A DNA stretch of 64,000 nucleotides from Gordonia sp. 'Campus' (lineage in GTDB: Bacteria; Actinomycetota; Actinomycetes; Mycobacteriales; Mycobacteriaceae), in contig NZ_JAKOIW010000002.1 in NCBI RefSeq assembly GCF_022206305.1, positions 248,001 through 312,000 on the forward strand. The letters are read 5' to 3'. A program made the translations under genes and the position numbers. This document shows positions 54,130 to 63,080 of this stretch, one piece after another (position 1 is the first letter of the stretch; every line of letters starts with the position of its first letter). The notes under the pieces are model-generated. The model did no database searches. It saw nothing but the letters and a program-made list of their open reading frames with translations, and was not told the DNA's origin.

Positions 54130-54849
54130 TCACGTCAGGCGTGACAGGCCGTCGAAGGCGCTCCGCCCGAGCAACGCGGCATCACGGCCCCACCCGTCGA
54201 GGGTGACCTCGGTGAGCGCCGAGCGCGGCGCCGCGCGGTCCCAGGCCCGCGCGACCTCGATCGGATGGACCGGGTCGTCACCCGCCGCGACGATGCCGAG
54301 CGGCACTGCCAGTCCGGCGATGTCCGATGGGGTGGGGGCTCGGTAGGACGCGGCCTCGCGCAGCGCGTCGATCAGGCCCGGGTGCAGCCGCCGCCATGAA
54401 CGAGCCAGCTCGGCGGCCAGCCAGTCGGGGCTGCCCGCGGACATCGCGGCGATCGTCGCCTCGAGACCGTCCCGCTCGAGCGCCTCGGCCGTGGCCCGCG
54501 CACTCGAGGCCGCCGGCGCAAGGCGCGCATCCCCGCTCCAGGCGGGCAGCGCCGCAAGGACCCCGGCACAGCGATTCCCATCATCGGTGAGTGCCCACTC
54601 CAAGGCGACCGCGGCGCCGATGGACACTCCGCCGACCAGGATCCGGCCGTGTGACCGCGCCGCGCGTGTGAGTGCCTGGCGGTAGCCCTCGATCAGTGGC
54701 GTGGCGGGTTCCAGGGCGATGAGCTCCAGCCCGCGAGCCGCCGCGGCGGGGCCGAAGGCGCGGGTGACGTAGTCGGCGTCCGACCCGGTTCCGGGGATCG
54801 CGACGAGTGCGGTCGGTCGGGGTCGATCGGAGCGGTCGGTGCCGAGCAT
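54130..54849 (-). CDS. Alpha/beta hydrolase, Rv2695 type
   Basis: A 239-residue putative hydrolase with the nucleophile elbow GGVSIGAAVALEW (Ser about residue 76), an oxyanion strand LVAIPGTGSDADYV, a probable catalytic Asp in VAAGDDPVHPIEVARAW and no clear terminal His. Substrate unknown. The homolog Rv2695 is in the same position in M. tuberculosis. It converges with the DUF3710 gene at 9 bp. ATG 54849 has a GATGAT box 6 nt upstream. Confidence 0.75.
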   Translation of the reverse strand: MLGTDRSDRPRPTALVAIPGTGSDADYVTRAFGPAAAARGLELIALEPATPLIEGYRQALTRAARSHGRILVGGVSIGAAVALEWALTDDGNRCAGVLAALPAWSGDARLAPAASSARATAEALERDGLEATIAAMSAGSPDWLAAELARSWRRLHPGLIDALREAASYRAPTPSDIAGLAVPLGIVAAGDDPVHPIEVARAWDRAAPRSALTEVTLDGWGRDAALLGRSAFDGLSRLT

Positions 54850-55046
54850 CAGACGATCATCCCCTAGGGTGGCCCGGGGTCACGAAGGTGTCCTCCGACC
54901 ACGGAATCCGACCGTGGTCGTCCACGTTGTCAGTGGACGATGCCGAGGTCTACGCTGGCGGACAGGCCACCGATCATGCGTTCGGTGGCCCACGGACACC
55001 GCCGCACACGTCCGCGGTGCCGTCCGAAATCCATTGGGAGGTTGAG

Positions 55047-55421
55047 ATGCCCACAGCCGGCTATCTCAAGCGACTGACCCGTCGGCTCACCGAAGATCTC
55101 GGTGACATCGACGCCGAGAAGATCGCCGAGGAGTCGAAGGCGACGGGCGCGCAGCGCGCGTCCGACTGCTGTCGCGGCGACGAGGTCACGATGCACGGTG
55201 AACTCCGTGCGGTCGAGACCTGTTCACGCTCCGCCAAGGCCGGCGTGAAGGCCGAGTTCTTCGACGGCTCCGACATCGTGATGCTGAAGTGGCTCGGGCG
55301 GAACCGGATCACCGGCATCGAGCCCGGCCGCAAGGTGACGGTACGGGGACGGCTCGCCGAGCAGGACGGCCACAAGGTGATCTACAACCCGTACTACGAA
55401 TTGCACGGCGTCGACGAGTGA
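55047..55421 (+). CDS. OB-fold nucleic acid-binding protein, Rv2694c type
   Basis: A 124-residue protein resembling Rv2694c: an N-terminal helix (TAGYLKRLTRRLTEDLGDIDAEKIAEESK), a short segment with CC (SDCCRGDEVTMHGELRAVE) and an OB-fold (ELRAVETCSRSAKAGVKAEFFDGSDIVMLKWLGRN). It may bind RNA or DNA. ATG 55047 has GGGAGG upstream; the frame is open further but unconserved. It overlaps the DUF3159 gene by 4 bp (GTGA). Confidence 0.8.
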   Translation: MPTAGYLKRLTRRLTEDLGDIDAEKIAEESKATGAQRASDCCRGDEVTMHGELRAVETCSRSAKAGVKAEFFDGSDIVMLKWLGRNRITGIEPGRKVTVRGRLAEQDGHKVIYNPYYELHGVDE

Positions 55422-56188
55422 GCGATCCCGAGCCGCGTGCTCCCACGGTCCTCGAGCAGATCGGCGGCGTGTCGGGGCTGATCTACTCCACGGTCCCGGT
55501 GATGGTGTTCGTCCCGGCGAACTCGTTCTTCGGCCTCACCGTCGCGATCTACGCGGCGCTCGGTGTCGCGGCCGCGCTGTTCCTCTTCCGGCTGATCCGC
55601 CGCGAACCCCTGACCCCGGCCGTCTCCGGCCTGCTCGGTGTCGCGATCTGCGTCTTCATCGCCCGAGAGGTGGGAGATGCCAAGGGTTACTTCCTCTTCG
55701 GCATCTGGACCACCCTCGCGTACGCCATTGTGTTCGCGGTGTCGATACTGGTCCGCTGGCCCCTGATCGGGGTGGCGTGGCACCTGGTCAACGGCGAGGG
55801 GTCGGCCTGGCGCAAGCAGCGCAAGGTCCTGCGCGCCTACGACATCGCCACCGCGCTGTGGACGCTGGTGTTCGTCGCGCGCTATCTCACCCAGTCCGAG
55901 CTCTACGACGACGGTGCCACCGGCTGGCTCGCGTTCTCACGCATCGCGATGGGCTGGCCGCTGACCGCCCTGGTGGTGCTCGCGACGATCCTCCTGGTCC
56001 GGCGCGCTCACCGAGCCGAGGAGCGAATCGCCGGGACCATCGACACCGACATCGACGTGGCCGAGGGTGTCCCCACCGACGAAGCGACCGCCGACGATCC
56101 GACCGCCGACGATCCGACCGCCGAGAACGTCACCGGGCGATCTGCATCGCCTCGTAGAGCGCGGGTTCCACTTCGGTGGGAGCGATGA
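55418..56188 (+). CDS. DUF3159 integral membrane protein, Rv2693c type
   Basis: A 256-residue membrane protein of unknown function with about six hydrophobic segments (VSGLIYSTVPVMVFVPANSF, FGIWTTLAYAIVFAVSILVRW, MGWPLTALVVLATILLVRR). The C-terminal tail is repeated DPTADDPTADDPTA, from three 15-bp repeats, and then runs 59 bp into the antisense ceoC gene. The GTG 55418 start overlaps the OB-fold stop. Confidence 0.85.
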   Translation: MSDPEPRAPTVLEQIGGVSGLIYSTVPVMVFVPANSFFGLTVAIYAALGVAAALFLFRLIRREPLTPAVSGLLGVAICVFIAREVGDAKGYFLFGIWTTLAYAIVFAVSILVRWPLIGVAWHLVNGEGSAWRKQRKVLRAYDIATALWTLVFVARYLTQSELYDDGATGWLAFSRIAMGWPLTALVVLATILLVRRAHRAEERIAGTIDTDIDVAEGVPTDEATADDPTADDPTAENVTGRSASPRRARVPLRWER

Positions 56189-56792
56189 AGACGAGCTCGT
56201 CCCCACCTTCGATGGGGTCGTCGCTCTGCGGGACGATGACACGGCCTCCGCGCAGGATGGCCACGAGCGCGGCGTCCCGGGGGAGTGCGAGCCTGCGGAC
56301 CGGTTTGCCCGCCAGCGGTGTGTTCGACGGCAGCGTCAGTTCGACGAGGTTGGCCTGACCCTGACGGAACGTCATCAGACGGACCAGGTCGCCGACCGAG
56401 ACGGCCTCCTCCACGAGTGAGGCGAGCAGTCGCGGGGTGGAGACGGCGACGTCGACGCCCCAGTCCTCGTCGAACAGCCACTCGTTGCGGGGGTCGTTGA
56501 CGCGCGCGACGACCCGGTTGACCGCGAACTCGGTCTTCGCGAGGAGGCTGACGACGAGGTTTGCCTTGTCGTCGCCGGTCGCGGCGATCATCACATCGAA
56601 CGTCTGCAGTTGTGCCGCTTCGAGATTCGCCAGTTCGCACGCATCGGCCAGGACCCACGTGGCGCCGGCGACCGCGTCGTGGTCGATGTGATCGGCGTTG
56701 CGCTCGAAGAGGGTGACCTCATGGGTGTTCACCAGCAGCTCGCGCGCGATGGACCGCCCGACCGCACCGGCACCGGCGATGGCGACCTTCAC
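56130..56792 (-). CDS. ceoC: TrkA-type potassium regulatory subunit CeoC
   Basis: Cytosolic RCK/KTN protein regulating a potassium channel or importer. The 220-residue product has the Rossmann motif VAIAGAGAVGRSIARELL (about 3-20), a NAD-binding FERNADH and VMIAATGDDKANLVV, and a TrkA_C domain (PLAGKPVRRLALPRDAALVAILRGG). With ceoB it forms the pair found in M. tuberculosis (Rv2692, Rv2691). GTG 56792 is the start, inside a tandem 17-bp repeat. Confidence 0.93.
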   Translation of the reverse strand: MKVAIAGAGAVGRSIARELLVNTHEVTLFERNADHIDHDAVAGATWVLADACELANLEAAQLQTFDVMIAATGDDKANLVVSLLAKTEFAVNRVVARVNDPRNEWLFDEDWGVDVAVSTPRLLASLVEEAVSVGDLVRLMTFRQGQANLVELTLPSNTPLAGKPVRRLALPRDAALVAILRGGRVIVPQSDDPIEGGDELVFIAPTEVEPALYEAMQIAR

Positions 56793-56830
56793 AGCGACTT
56801 CTCGTTCACAGCGATTTCTCGTTCACAGCG
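56788..56830 (-). repeat. Tandem 17-bp duplication around the ceoC start
   Basis: Two near-identical 17-bp units (56788-56804 and 56805-56821, one mismatch) and a partial third copy TTCACAGCG (56822-56830) span the ceoC GTG start. Each copy carries GTGAA, so three potential GTG starts lie in different frames. It looks like a recent slippage event. Confidence 0.85.
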
Positions 56831-56856
56831 GGGGGACTCCTTCAGGGCTGACGTGG

Positions 56857-57522
56857 TCAGGACTCGGTCTGGGTGAACGGTGCCGCGGCGACCCCGCGGG
56901 CGTTCTTGAGATTGTCGAGCAGGACTGCTCCGTAGATCACATCGTCCTGTTGCAGAACGGTTTTGGCGTCGGGGAGAACCGGGCGTCCGACCCGGAGGAG
57001 AAAGGCGATGCGTGCACCGGTCTGCTCCTGGAACTTCGCGACCGTCACCCCGATCCACGTGTCGTCGACGTCGATCTCGGCGAGTGCGAGCGACCCCGAG
57101 GGATCACGCCACTCCGTCATCGTCGTCTCGCCGAGCGCCGAGACGAATCGCTCGGTCGTCCACGGGACGGTGGCCACGGTGGGGATGCCGAGCCGTTCGT
57201 AGACCGCGGCGCGCTTGGCGTCGTAGATGCGGGCCACGACACGTTCGACGTCGAAGGTCTCGCGGGCCACGCGTGCGGAGATGATGTTGGAGTTGTCGCC
57301 CGAGGACACCGCGGCGAACGCGTCGGCATGCTCGATGCCGGCCTTCTCCAGGATCTCGCGGTCGAAGCCGACTCCGGTGATGGTCCGGCCCGCGAAGTCC
57401 GGGCTCAGGCGCACGAAGGCGGACGGGTCGCGGTCGATGATCGCGACATCGTGTCCGCGCTTCTGCATCGCCATCGCGAGCGATGACCCGACACGCCCGC
57501 AACCCATGATGACTACCTGCAC
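56857..57522 (-). CDS. ceoB: TrkA-type potassium regulatory subunit CeoB
   Basis: Paired RCK/KTN protein. The 221-residue product has VVIMGCGRVGSSLAMAMQ (nucleotide-binding Gly motif), IIDRDPSAFVRLSPDF, FAAVSSGDNSNIISARVAR and a C-terminal TrkA_C domain with FLLRVGRPVLPDAKTVLQQDD. GTG 57522 has GAGAGG upstream. It lies 64 bp from ceoC and is divergent from the KimA-like permease, which likely is its membrane partner. Confidence 0.93.
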   Translation of the reverse strand: MQVVIMGCGRVGSSLAMAMQKRGHDVAIIDRDPSAFVRLSPDFAGRTITGVGFDREILEKAGIEHADAFAAVSSGDNSNIISARVARETFDVERVVARIYDAKRAAVYERLGIPTVATVPWTTERFVSALGETTMTEWRDPSGSLALAEIDVDDTWIGVTVAKFQEQTGARIAFLLRVGRPVLPDAKTVLQQDDVIYGAVLLDNLKNARGVAAAPFTQTES

Positions 57523-57588
57523 GACATTCCTCTCCCCAGGCGGTCCGTCTGCCGCGAGTCGAACCTACCCGCCTCGCCGCGAACGCTC

Positions 57589-57594
57589 TAGGGT
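57589..57594 (+). promoter_or_regulatory. -10 element of the KimA-like gene
   Basis: TAGGGT ends 6 nt before GTG 57601, indicating a leaderless transcript. It lies in the 78-bp gap between ceoB and the permease. Confidence 0.55.
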
Positions 57595-57600
57595 TGCCTG

Positions 57601-59616
57601 GTGTCCACCGTCTCCAAGGTGTCCGTCGCGACGAAACGCCTCCTGCTCGGCAGGCCGTTCCGCAGCGACACCCTCGGTCATACCCTGTTGCCCAAGCGGA
57701 TCGCCCTGCCGGTCTTCGCCTCCGACGCGATGAGTTCGGTGGCGTATGCGCCGCAGGAGATCTTCCTGGTCCTGTCCGTCGCGGGGATCAGCGCCCTCGC
57801 GTTCACCCCGTGGGTCGCGATCGCCGTCGCGGTCGTGATGATCGTCGTCGTCGCGAGCTATCGGCAGAACGTGCACGCCTACCCGTCCGGGGGTGGGGAC
57901 TACGAGGTCGCCACCGTCAATCTCGGTCCGAATGCGGGTCTGACGGTCGGCAGCGCCCTGCTCGTCGACTACGTGCTGACGGTGGCGGTGTCGGTCACCT
58001 CGGCCGCGGAGAACATCGGATCGGCCATCCCGTTCGTCGGCGAACACAAGGTGTGGTTCTGTGTCGGCGCGATCATCCTGCTCGCCGCGGTGAATCTGCG
58101 CGGCATCAAGGAATCCGGCGCGTTCCTCGCGATCCCGACCTACGGGTTCATCATCGGCGTTCTCGGCATGCTGATCTGGGGGTTCACCGAGATCTTCGTA
58201 CTCGGCCAGGACATCCACTCCGAGACCGCGGCCTTCGGCATCGCGGCCGAGCAGGACGACCTCACCGGACTGGCGCTGATCTTCCTGGTGGCGCGCTCCT
58301 TCTCCTCCGGATGTGCCGCCCTGACCGGGGTGGAGGCGATCAGCAACGGCGTGCCCGCTTTCCGCAAGCCCAAGTCACGCAACGCCGCCACGACGCTGCT
58401 GCTCCTGGGCGCGTTCTCGATCACCCTGCTGCTGGGCATCGTGCTGCTCGCCGAGAAGATCGGCGCGAAGTACGTGATGAACCCCGCACAGGACCTGATC
58501 GGCGCGCCCGAGGGTTATCAGCAGAAGGCGATGATCGCCCAGCTGGCCCACGCGGTGTTCGACTCGTTCCCGCCCGCCTTCTTCTTCGTCGCCACCGTCA
58601 CCGCCCTGATCCTGTTGCTCGCCGCCAACACCGCGTTCAACGGCTTCCCGGTGCTCGGTTCGGTGCTCGCCCAGGATCGGTACCTGCCCCGGCAGCTGCA
58701 CACCCGCGGCGACCGGCTGGCGTTCAGCAACGGCATCCTCTTCCTGGCGATCGCCGCGATCATCTTCGTGGTCGCCTTCGGGGCGCAGGTGACCTCGCTG
58801 ATCCAGCTCTACATCGTCGGCGTGTTCGTGTCGTTCACGTTGAGCCAGACCGGCATGGTGCGGCATTGGACGCGCCTGCTGCGCACCGAGACCGACCCCA
58901 GCGCGCGGCGCCGCATGAAGCAGTCGCGGATGGTCAACTCGGTCGGACTGGTGATGACGGCGACCGTCCTCGTCGTGGTGCTGCTCACCAAGTTCACCGA
59001 GGGTGCCTACATCGCGGTGATCGCCATGATCGCGCTGTTCGTCATCATGAAGCTCATCCACCACCACTACGCCTCGGTGCAGCGAGAACTCGACCGCGCG
59101 GAGAACGACGACGAGGCGGTGCTGCCCAGCCGCACCCACTCCATCGTCCTGGTGTCGAGCCTGCACATGGCGTCCAAGCGCGCACTCCGCTACGCCCGCG
59201 CGACCCGGCCGGACGTCCTGGAGGCCATCACGGTCAACGTCGACGACCGCGACACCCGCAAGCTCGTCTCCGAATGGGAGGCCAGCGACATCACGGTCCC
59301 ACTCAAGGTGATCGCCTCGCCTTACCGCGAGATCACCGGGCCCGTCATCGAATACGTGCGACGGGTGCGTCGGGAGTCACCCCGCGATGTCGTCACGGTC
59401 TTCATCCCCGAATACGTCGTCGGACACTGGTGGGAGCAGATCCTGCACAACCAATCGGCTCTCCGCCTCAAGGGGCGCCTGCTGTTCGAACCCGGCGTGA
59501 TGGTGACCTCGGTGCCGTGGCAGCTCACGTCGTCCGACCGCCGCAAGGAGGAGCCGGCGTACTGGGCGCCCGGCGAGACCCGGCGCGCCCTCGGCGAACC
59601 CGAGCGGCGCACATGA
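57601..59616 (+). CDS. APC-superfamily permease, KimA-like (Rv2690c type)
   Basis: A 671-residue transporter with about twelve transmembrane segments and a cytoplasmic C-terminal domain (from about 490, HSIVLVSSLHMASKRALRYARA, USP-like). The N-terminal SDAMSSVAYAPQEIFLVLSVAG and SGGGDYEVATVNLG agree with the KimA subgroup of potassium importers more than with amino acid permeases. The ceoB-ceoC neighbours, which sense potassium status, support potassium uptake; this is inference. ATGA overlap with the next gene (59613). Confidence 0.85.
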   Translation: MSTVSKVSVATKRLLLGRPFRSDTLGHTLLPKRIALPVFASDAMSSVAYAPQEIFLVLSVAGISALAFTPWVAIAVAVVMIVVVASYRQNVHAYPSGGGDYEVATVNLGPNAGLTVGSALLVDYVLTVAVSVTSAAENIGSAIPFVGEHKVWFCVGAIILLAAVNLRGIKESGAFLAIPTYGFIIGVLGMLIWGFTEIFVLGQDIHSETAAFGIAAEQDDLTGLALIFLVARSFSSGCAALTGVEAISNGVPAFRKPKSRNAATTLLLLGAFSITLLLGIVLLAEKIGAKYVMNPAQDLIGAPEGYQQKAMIAQLAHAVFDSFPPAFFFVATVTALILLLAANTAFNGFPVLGSVLAQDRYLPRQLHTRGDRLAFSNGILFLAIAAIIFVVAFGAQVTSLIQLYIVGVFVSFTLSQTGMVRHWTRLLRTETDPSARRRMKQSRMVNSVGLVMTATVLVVVLLTKFTEGAYIAVIAMIALFVIMKLIHHHYASVQRELDRAENDDEAVLPSRTHSIVLVSSLHMASKRALRYARATRPDVLEAITVNVDDRDTRKLVSEWEASDITVPLKVIASPYREITGPVIEYVRRVRRESPRDVVTVFIPEYVVGHWWEQILHNQSALRLKGRLLFEPGVMVTSVPWQLTSSDRRKEEPAYWAPGETRRALGEPERRT

Positions 59617-60929
59617 GCGGGTCGGGTTCCCGTCGTATCGAGGTGAGCGTCGACCGGCCGGCCAACGGCGGGGAGGCGGTCGGTCGGGCCGATGGGCGGG
59701 TCGTGTTCGTCCGGGGCGCGATCCCGGGAGAACGGGTGCTCGCCGAGATCACCGACGACCGGCACGACGCGTACTGGCGGGCGGACGTAGCCGAGATCCT
59801 CGATGCCTCGCCGCACCGGGTGACCACGCCGTGCCCCGCGGCCGCAGGCGGCGCCGGGTGCTGCGACCTCGGGCATGTCGCACCCCGGTATGCCCGCGAA
59901 CTGAAACAGGCTGTCCTGCTGGACGTCCTGGGCCGGGTCGGGCACCTGTCGGAAGAGGTGGTCGCCGGTACCGAGCTCGCTGTTCGCGGCGTACGACAGC
60001 TGGGGGACGCCGACACCGGGTGGCGCATCCGCAGTCGGCTCGCCGTCGATGAGCACGGGCGTCCGGGCCAGTCCGCCCATCGCGGCTCCCGGGTGATCGT
60101 CGAGCCGTGCGTGCAACCGGCGGCAGGGATGCTCGACGGCCTCGCCGGCCGACTGTTCACGCCCGGGGCCGAGATCGCCGTGGTCCTCGACTCCGCGGGT
60201 ACCCGCCACATCACCGAACTCGCCCCCGTGACGGCCCCCCGTCGGGGCCGCGGGGACAGCAGACGCCGAGCCCAGCAGAACCGCGTCCGCCGGGCGCGTC
60301 CGCGCACGCAGGTCGTCGTCGACGGGGAGGCCACGGCGCTGCATCGGGTGGGCGACCGGTCCTGGCGGATTCCCGTGGCCGGGTTCTGGCAGGCCCACCG
60401 CGACGCCCCCCGGGCCTACTCCGACACCGTCGTCGAGTTCGTCGGAGCGCACCTAACATCGCCAGCCCGTGTCGCCTGGGACCTGTACGGCGGTGCCGGC
60501 GTCTTCGCCGGTGCGCTGCTCGACGCCGAACCCTTCGGCAGCGGTCTGGAATCCGTGCACATCGTCGACTCCGACGCGTCCGCGCTCGACGCCGCGTCGC
60601 ACACCTTCGAGGCGGAACAGGATCGCGTGCTGGTCCACCGCGGCGATGTCGGTGCCGCGATCGCCGGGCCGGCTGCGCCCGCGCGCCCCGACATCGTGGT
60701 GCTCGACCCGCCGCGCACCGGTGCCGGCGAGCAGGTGATCGGCGCGGTGACGGCCGCGGGGCCGTCCGTCGTCGTTCATGTGGGGTGCGATGCGGCGCGG
60801 TTCGCACGTGATCTCGGACTCTTCGAGCGGCACGGCTATCGGGTTGCCGAGATCCGGGGTTTCGACGCGTTTCCGCTGACCCACCACGTGGAGGCGATCG
60901 CCTGCCTCGTGCCGGCCGCCGCCGGGTGA
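59613..60929 (+). CDS. Class I SAM-dependent RNA methyltransferase, TrmA/RlmD-like (Rv2689c type)
   Basis: A 438-residue uracil-C5-type RNA methyltransferase. It has an N-terminal TRAM domain (EVSVDRPANGGEAVGRADGRVVFVRGAIPGERV), a Cys cluster (PCPAAAGGAGCCDLGHV, likely iron-sulfur), the SAM site AWDLYGGAGVFAGALLD, the catalytic-Asp region VVLDPPRTGAGEQV and VHVGCDAARFARDL with the nucleophile Cys. The target base is not predictable from sequence. The permease stop overlaps the start (ATGA). In M. tuberculosis Rv2689c holds this place. Confidence 0.87.
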   Translation: MSGSGSRRIEVSVDRPANGGEAVGRADGRVVFVRGAIPGERVLAEITDDRHDAYWRADVAEILDASPHRVTTPCPAAAGGAGCCDLGHVAPRYARELKQAVLLDVLGRVGHLSEEVVAGTELAVRGVRQLGDADTGWRIRSRLAVDEHGRPGQSAHRGSRVIVEPCVQPAAGMLDGLAGRLFTPGAEIAVVLDSAGTRHITELAPVTAPRRGRGDSRRRAQQNRVRRARPRTQVVVDGEATALHRVGDRSWRIPVAGFWQAHRDAPRAYSDTVVEFVGAHLTSPARVAWDLYGGAGVFAGALLDAEPFGSGLESVHIVDSDASALDAASHTFEAEQDRVLVHRGDVGAAIAGPAAPARPDIVVLDPPRTGAGEQVIGAVTAAGPSVVVHVGCDAARFARDLGLFERHGYRVAEIRGFDAFPLTHHVEAIACLVPAAAG

Positions 60930-61006
60930 CGCGGCGCGGGTCCCGACGGGTCCCGGTCGACGCCTCGACGACCATCCGTGGGTCGGGGCCGCGACGAATG
61001 CTTCCG

Positions 61007-61012
61007 TAGACT
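61007..61012 (+). promoter_or_regulatory. -10 element before the dxs leader ORF
   Basis: TAGACT ends 8 nt before ATG 61021, which opens a 21-codon ORF, so a leaderless transcript is suggested. Confidence 0.45.
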
Positions 61013-61020
61013 GACCACAC

Positions 61021-61086
61021 ATGTACCGGACCCGTCCGGTGCCCACAGCCGACCTGATGTCCTCGCGTGGTGGAGGAACAGGGTGA
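61021..61086 (+). CDS. Leaderless 21-codon leader ORF upstream of dxs
   Basis: ATG 61021 opens [21 protein letters not shown] and stops at TGA 61084-61086, overlapping the dxs ATG by one base (TGATG). The start follows from the -10 spacing. The GGAGGAA of dxs lies inside this ORF, so ribosomes finishing it would deliver themselves to dxs. Function as a leader is inferred; the peptide is not recognised. Confidence 0.5.
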   Translation: MYRTRPVPTADLMSSRGGGTG

Positions 61087-63056
61087 TGGAGGAAATCATG
61101 GGTGTGCTCGACCGGATCAGCTCGCCGGCCGATCTTCGGCCCCTGTCGGACGCGGAGATGGAATCGCTCGCGTCCGAGATCCGCACGTTCCTGATCGAGA
61201 AGGTGGCCGCCACCGGCGGTCACCTGGGGCCGAATCTCGGTGTCGTCGAACTGACCCTGGGAATCCACCGTGTCTTCGACTCGCCGTCGGATCCGATCCT
61301 GTTCGACACCGGCCATCAGAGCTACGTCCACAAGATCGTCACGGGCCGCAAGGACGGCTTCGACCAGCTGCGCCAGCGCGGCGGTCTCACCGGTTATCAG
61401 GAACGCGCCGAATCCGAGCACGACTGGGTGGAGTCCTCGCACGCCTCGGCCGCGCTGTCCTATGCCGACGGTCTCGCGAAGTCGTTCGAGCTGACCGGCC
61501 AGCCGGACCGCACGGTCGTCGCGGTGGTGGGCGACGGTGCGCTGACCGGCGGCATGTGCTGGGAGGCGATCAACAACATCGCCGCCTGCAGCCGACGCGT
61601 GGTGATCGTCGTCAACGACAACGGCCGGTCGTACGCGCCGACCATCGGCGGTCTCGCCAGCCACCTGTCCGGCCTCCGGCTGCAGCCCGGTTATGAGAAG
61701 TTCCTCGACGAGGGACGACGCGTCGTAAAGCAGATGCCCGTGGTCGGTGAGCCCGCATACGCGGTCCTGCACGGGATGAAGAGCGGACTCAAGGATCTGC
61801 TCGCGCCGCAGGCGATGTTCACCGACCTCGGCCTGAAGTACGTCGGCCCCGTCGACGGACACGACATCGACGCGGTCGAGTCCGCGCTGCGACAGGCCCG
61901 CGACTTCGGCGGGCCGGTCATCGTCCACACCGTCACCCGCAAGGGGATGGGTTACGCCCACGCGGAGAACCATGTCGCCGATCTGATGCACGCGACGGGG
62001 ATCATCGACCCGGTCACCGGCCGGCCCACCAGTGTGTCGCCGCAGGATTGGACCGCGGTCTTCTCCGCCGCACTCCTCGATGCCGGCGCCAACCGCCCCG
62101 ACGTCGTGGCCATCACCGCGGCCATGCCCGGACCGACCGGACTGACCCCGTTCGGGGAGCGCTACCCCGACCGCATGTTCGACGTCGGGATCGCCGAGCA
62201 GCATGCGATGACCTCGGCGGCGGGTCTGGCCCTGGGCGGGCTGCACCCGGTGGTCGCCATCTACTCGACCTTCCTCAACCGTGCGTTCGACCAGTTGCTC
62301 ATGGACGTCGCGCTGCTGAAGCAGCCGGTGACCCTCGTCCTGGATCGCTCCGGCATCACCGGCCCCGACGGACCCAGCCATCACGGGATGTGGGATCTGT
62401 CGCTCATGGCGATGATCCCCGGCCTGCGGGTCGCCGCGCCGCGTGATGCCGTCCGCCTGCGGGAGGAGTTCGACGAGGCGCTCGGGGTCGACGACGGACC
62501 CACCGCCCTCCGGTTCTCCAAAGGCGCAGTGCCCGAAGACATCCGGGCAGTCGAGCGGCTCGACGACGGCGTCGACGTCCTGCACCGTTCCGATCGTGAT
62601 CTCGGTCCCGCAGGCGGCGACGTGCTCATCGTCGCGGTCGGCGCGTTCTGCGGCCTGGCCGTCGACACCGCCGAACGACTCGCCCGGCAGGGCATCGACG
62701 CAACCGTCATCGACCCGCGCTGGGTGTTGCCCGTGCCGGCCTCGGTGGTCGAGGTCGCCCGCCGACACCGTCTGGTCGTGACGCTGGAGGACGGATGCAC
62801 CAGCGGCGGTGTCGGGTCGGCCGTCGCGGCAGTCCTGTCCGCCGCCGAGGTGATGGTGCCGGTCCAGATCAAGGGCATCCCGCAGGAGTTCATCCCGCAC
62901 GCCTCGCGAGGTGAGATCCTCGGCGAACTCGGTTTGACCGCGCAGGATCTCGCCCGGTCGGTCACGGCGACGGTGTCCGGGATGCAGGCCGGTCCGGGGT
63001 TGTCGGGTCAGATCGAGAACCGACCCGACCCGGCCCGGAGTCGCGCCGACGACTAG
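61086..63056 (+). CDS. dxs: 1-deoxy-D-xylulose-5-phosphate synthase
   Basis: Thiamine diphosphate enzyme joining pyruvate and glyceraldehyde 3-phosphate, the first step of the MEP isoprenoid pathway. The 656-residue protein shows [20 protein letters not shown], the ThDP motif [34 protein letters not shown] and [21 protein letters not shown] 61086 (MEEIMGVL) is preferred because GGAGGAA lies 7 nt upstream; ATG 61098 has only a 3-nt spacer. It stands next to the Rv2689c-type gene as in M. tuberculosis (dxs1). Confidence 0.96.
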   Translation: MEEIMGVLDRISSPADLRPLSDAEMESLASEIRTFLIEKVAATGGHLGPNLGVVELTLGIHRVFDSPSDPILFDTGHQSYVHKIVTGRKDGFDQLRQRGGLTGYQERAESEHDWVESSHASAALSYADGLAKSFELTGQPDRTVVAVVGDGALTGGMCWEAINNIAACSRRVVIVVNDNGRSYAPTIGGLASHLSGLRLQPGYEKFLDEGRRVVKQMPVVGEPAYAVLHGMKSGLKDLLAPQAMFTDLGLKYVGPVDGHDIDAVESALRQARDFGGPVIVHTVTRKGMGYAHAENHVADLMHATGIIDPVTGRPTSVSPQDWTAVFSAALLDAGANRPDVVAITAAMPGPTGLTPFGERYPDRMFDVGIAEQHAMTSAAGLALGGLHPVVAIYSTFLNRAFDQLLMDVALLKQPVTLVLDRSGITGPDGPSHHGMWDLSLMAMIPGLRVAAPRDAVRLREEFDEALGVDDGPTALRFSKGAVPEDIRAVERLDDGVDVLHRSDRDLGPAGGDVLIVAVGAFCGLAVDTAERLARQGIDATVIDPRWVLPVPASVVEVARRHRLVVTLEDGCTSGGVGSAVAAVLSAAEVMVPVQIKGIPQEFIPHASRGEILGELGLTAQDLARSVTATVSGMQAGPGLSGQIENRPDPARSRADD

Positions 63057-63080
63057 ACCGGGTCCGCGCCGCGTTTGGCG

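Noticed and set aside
57594-60929. 1111-residue plus-strand frame that ends as the TrmA-like gene
   Set aside because: The first 670 codons are an out-of-frame shadow of the permease. Only the part from 59613 has the TRAM and methyltransferase features.
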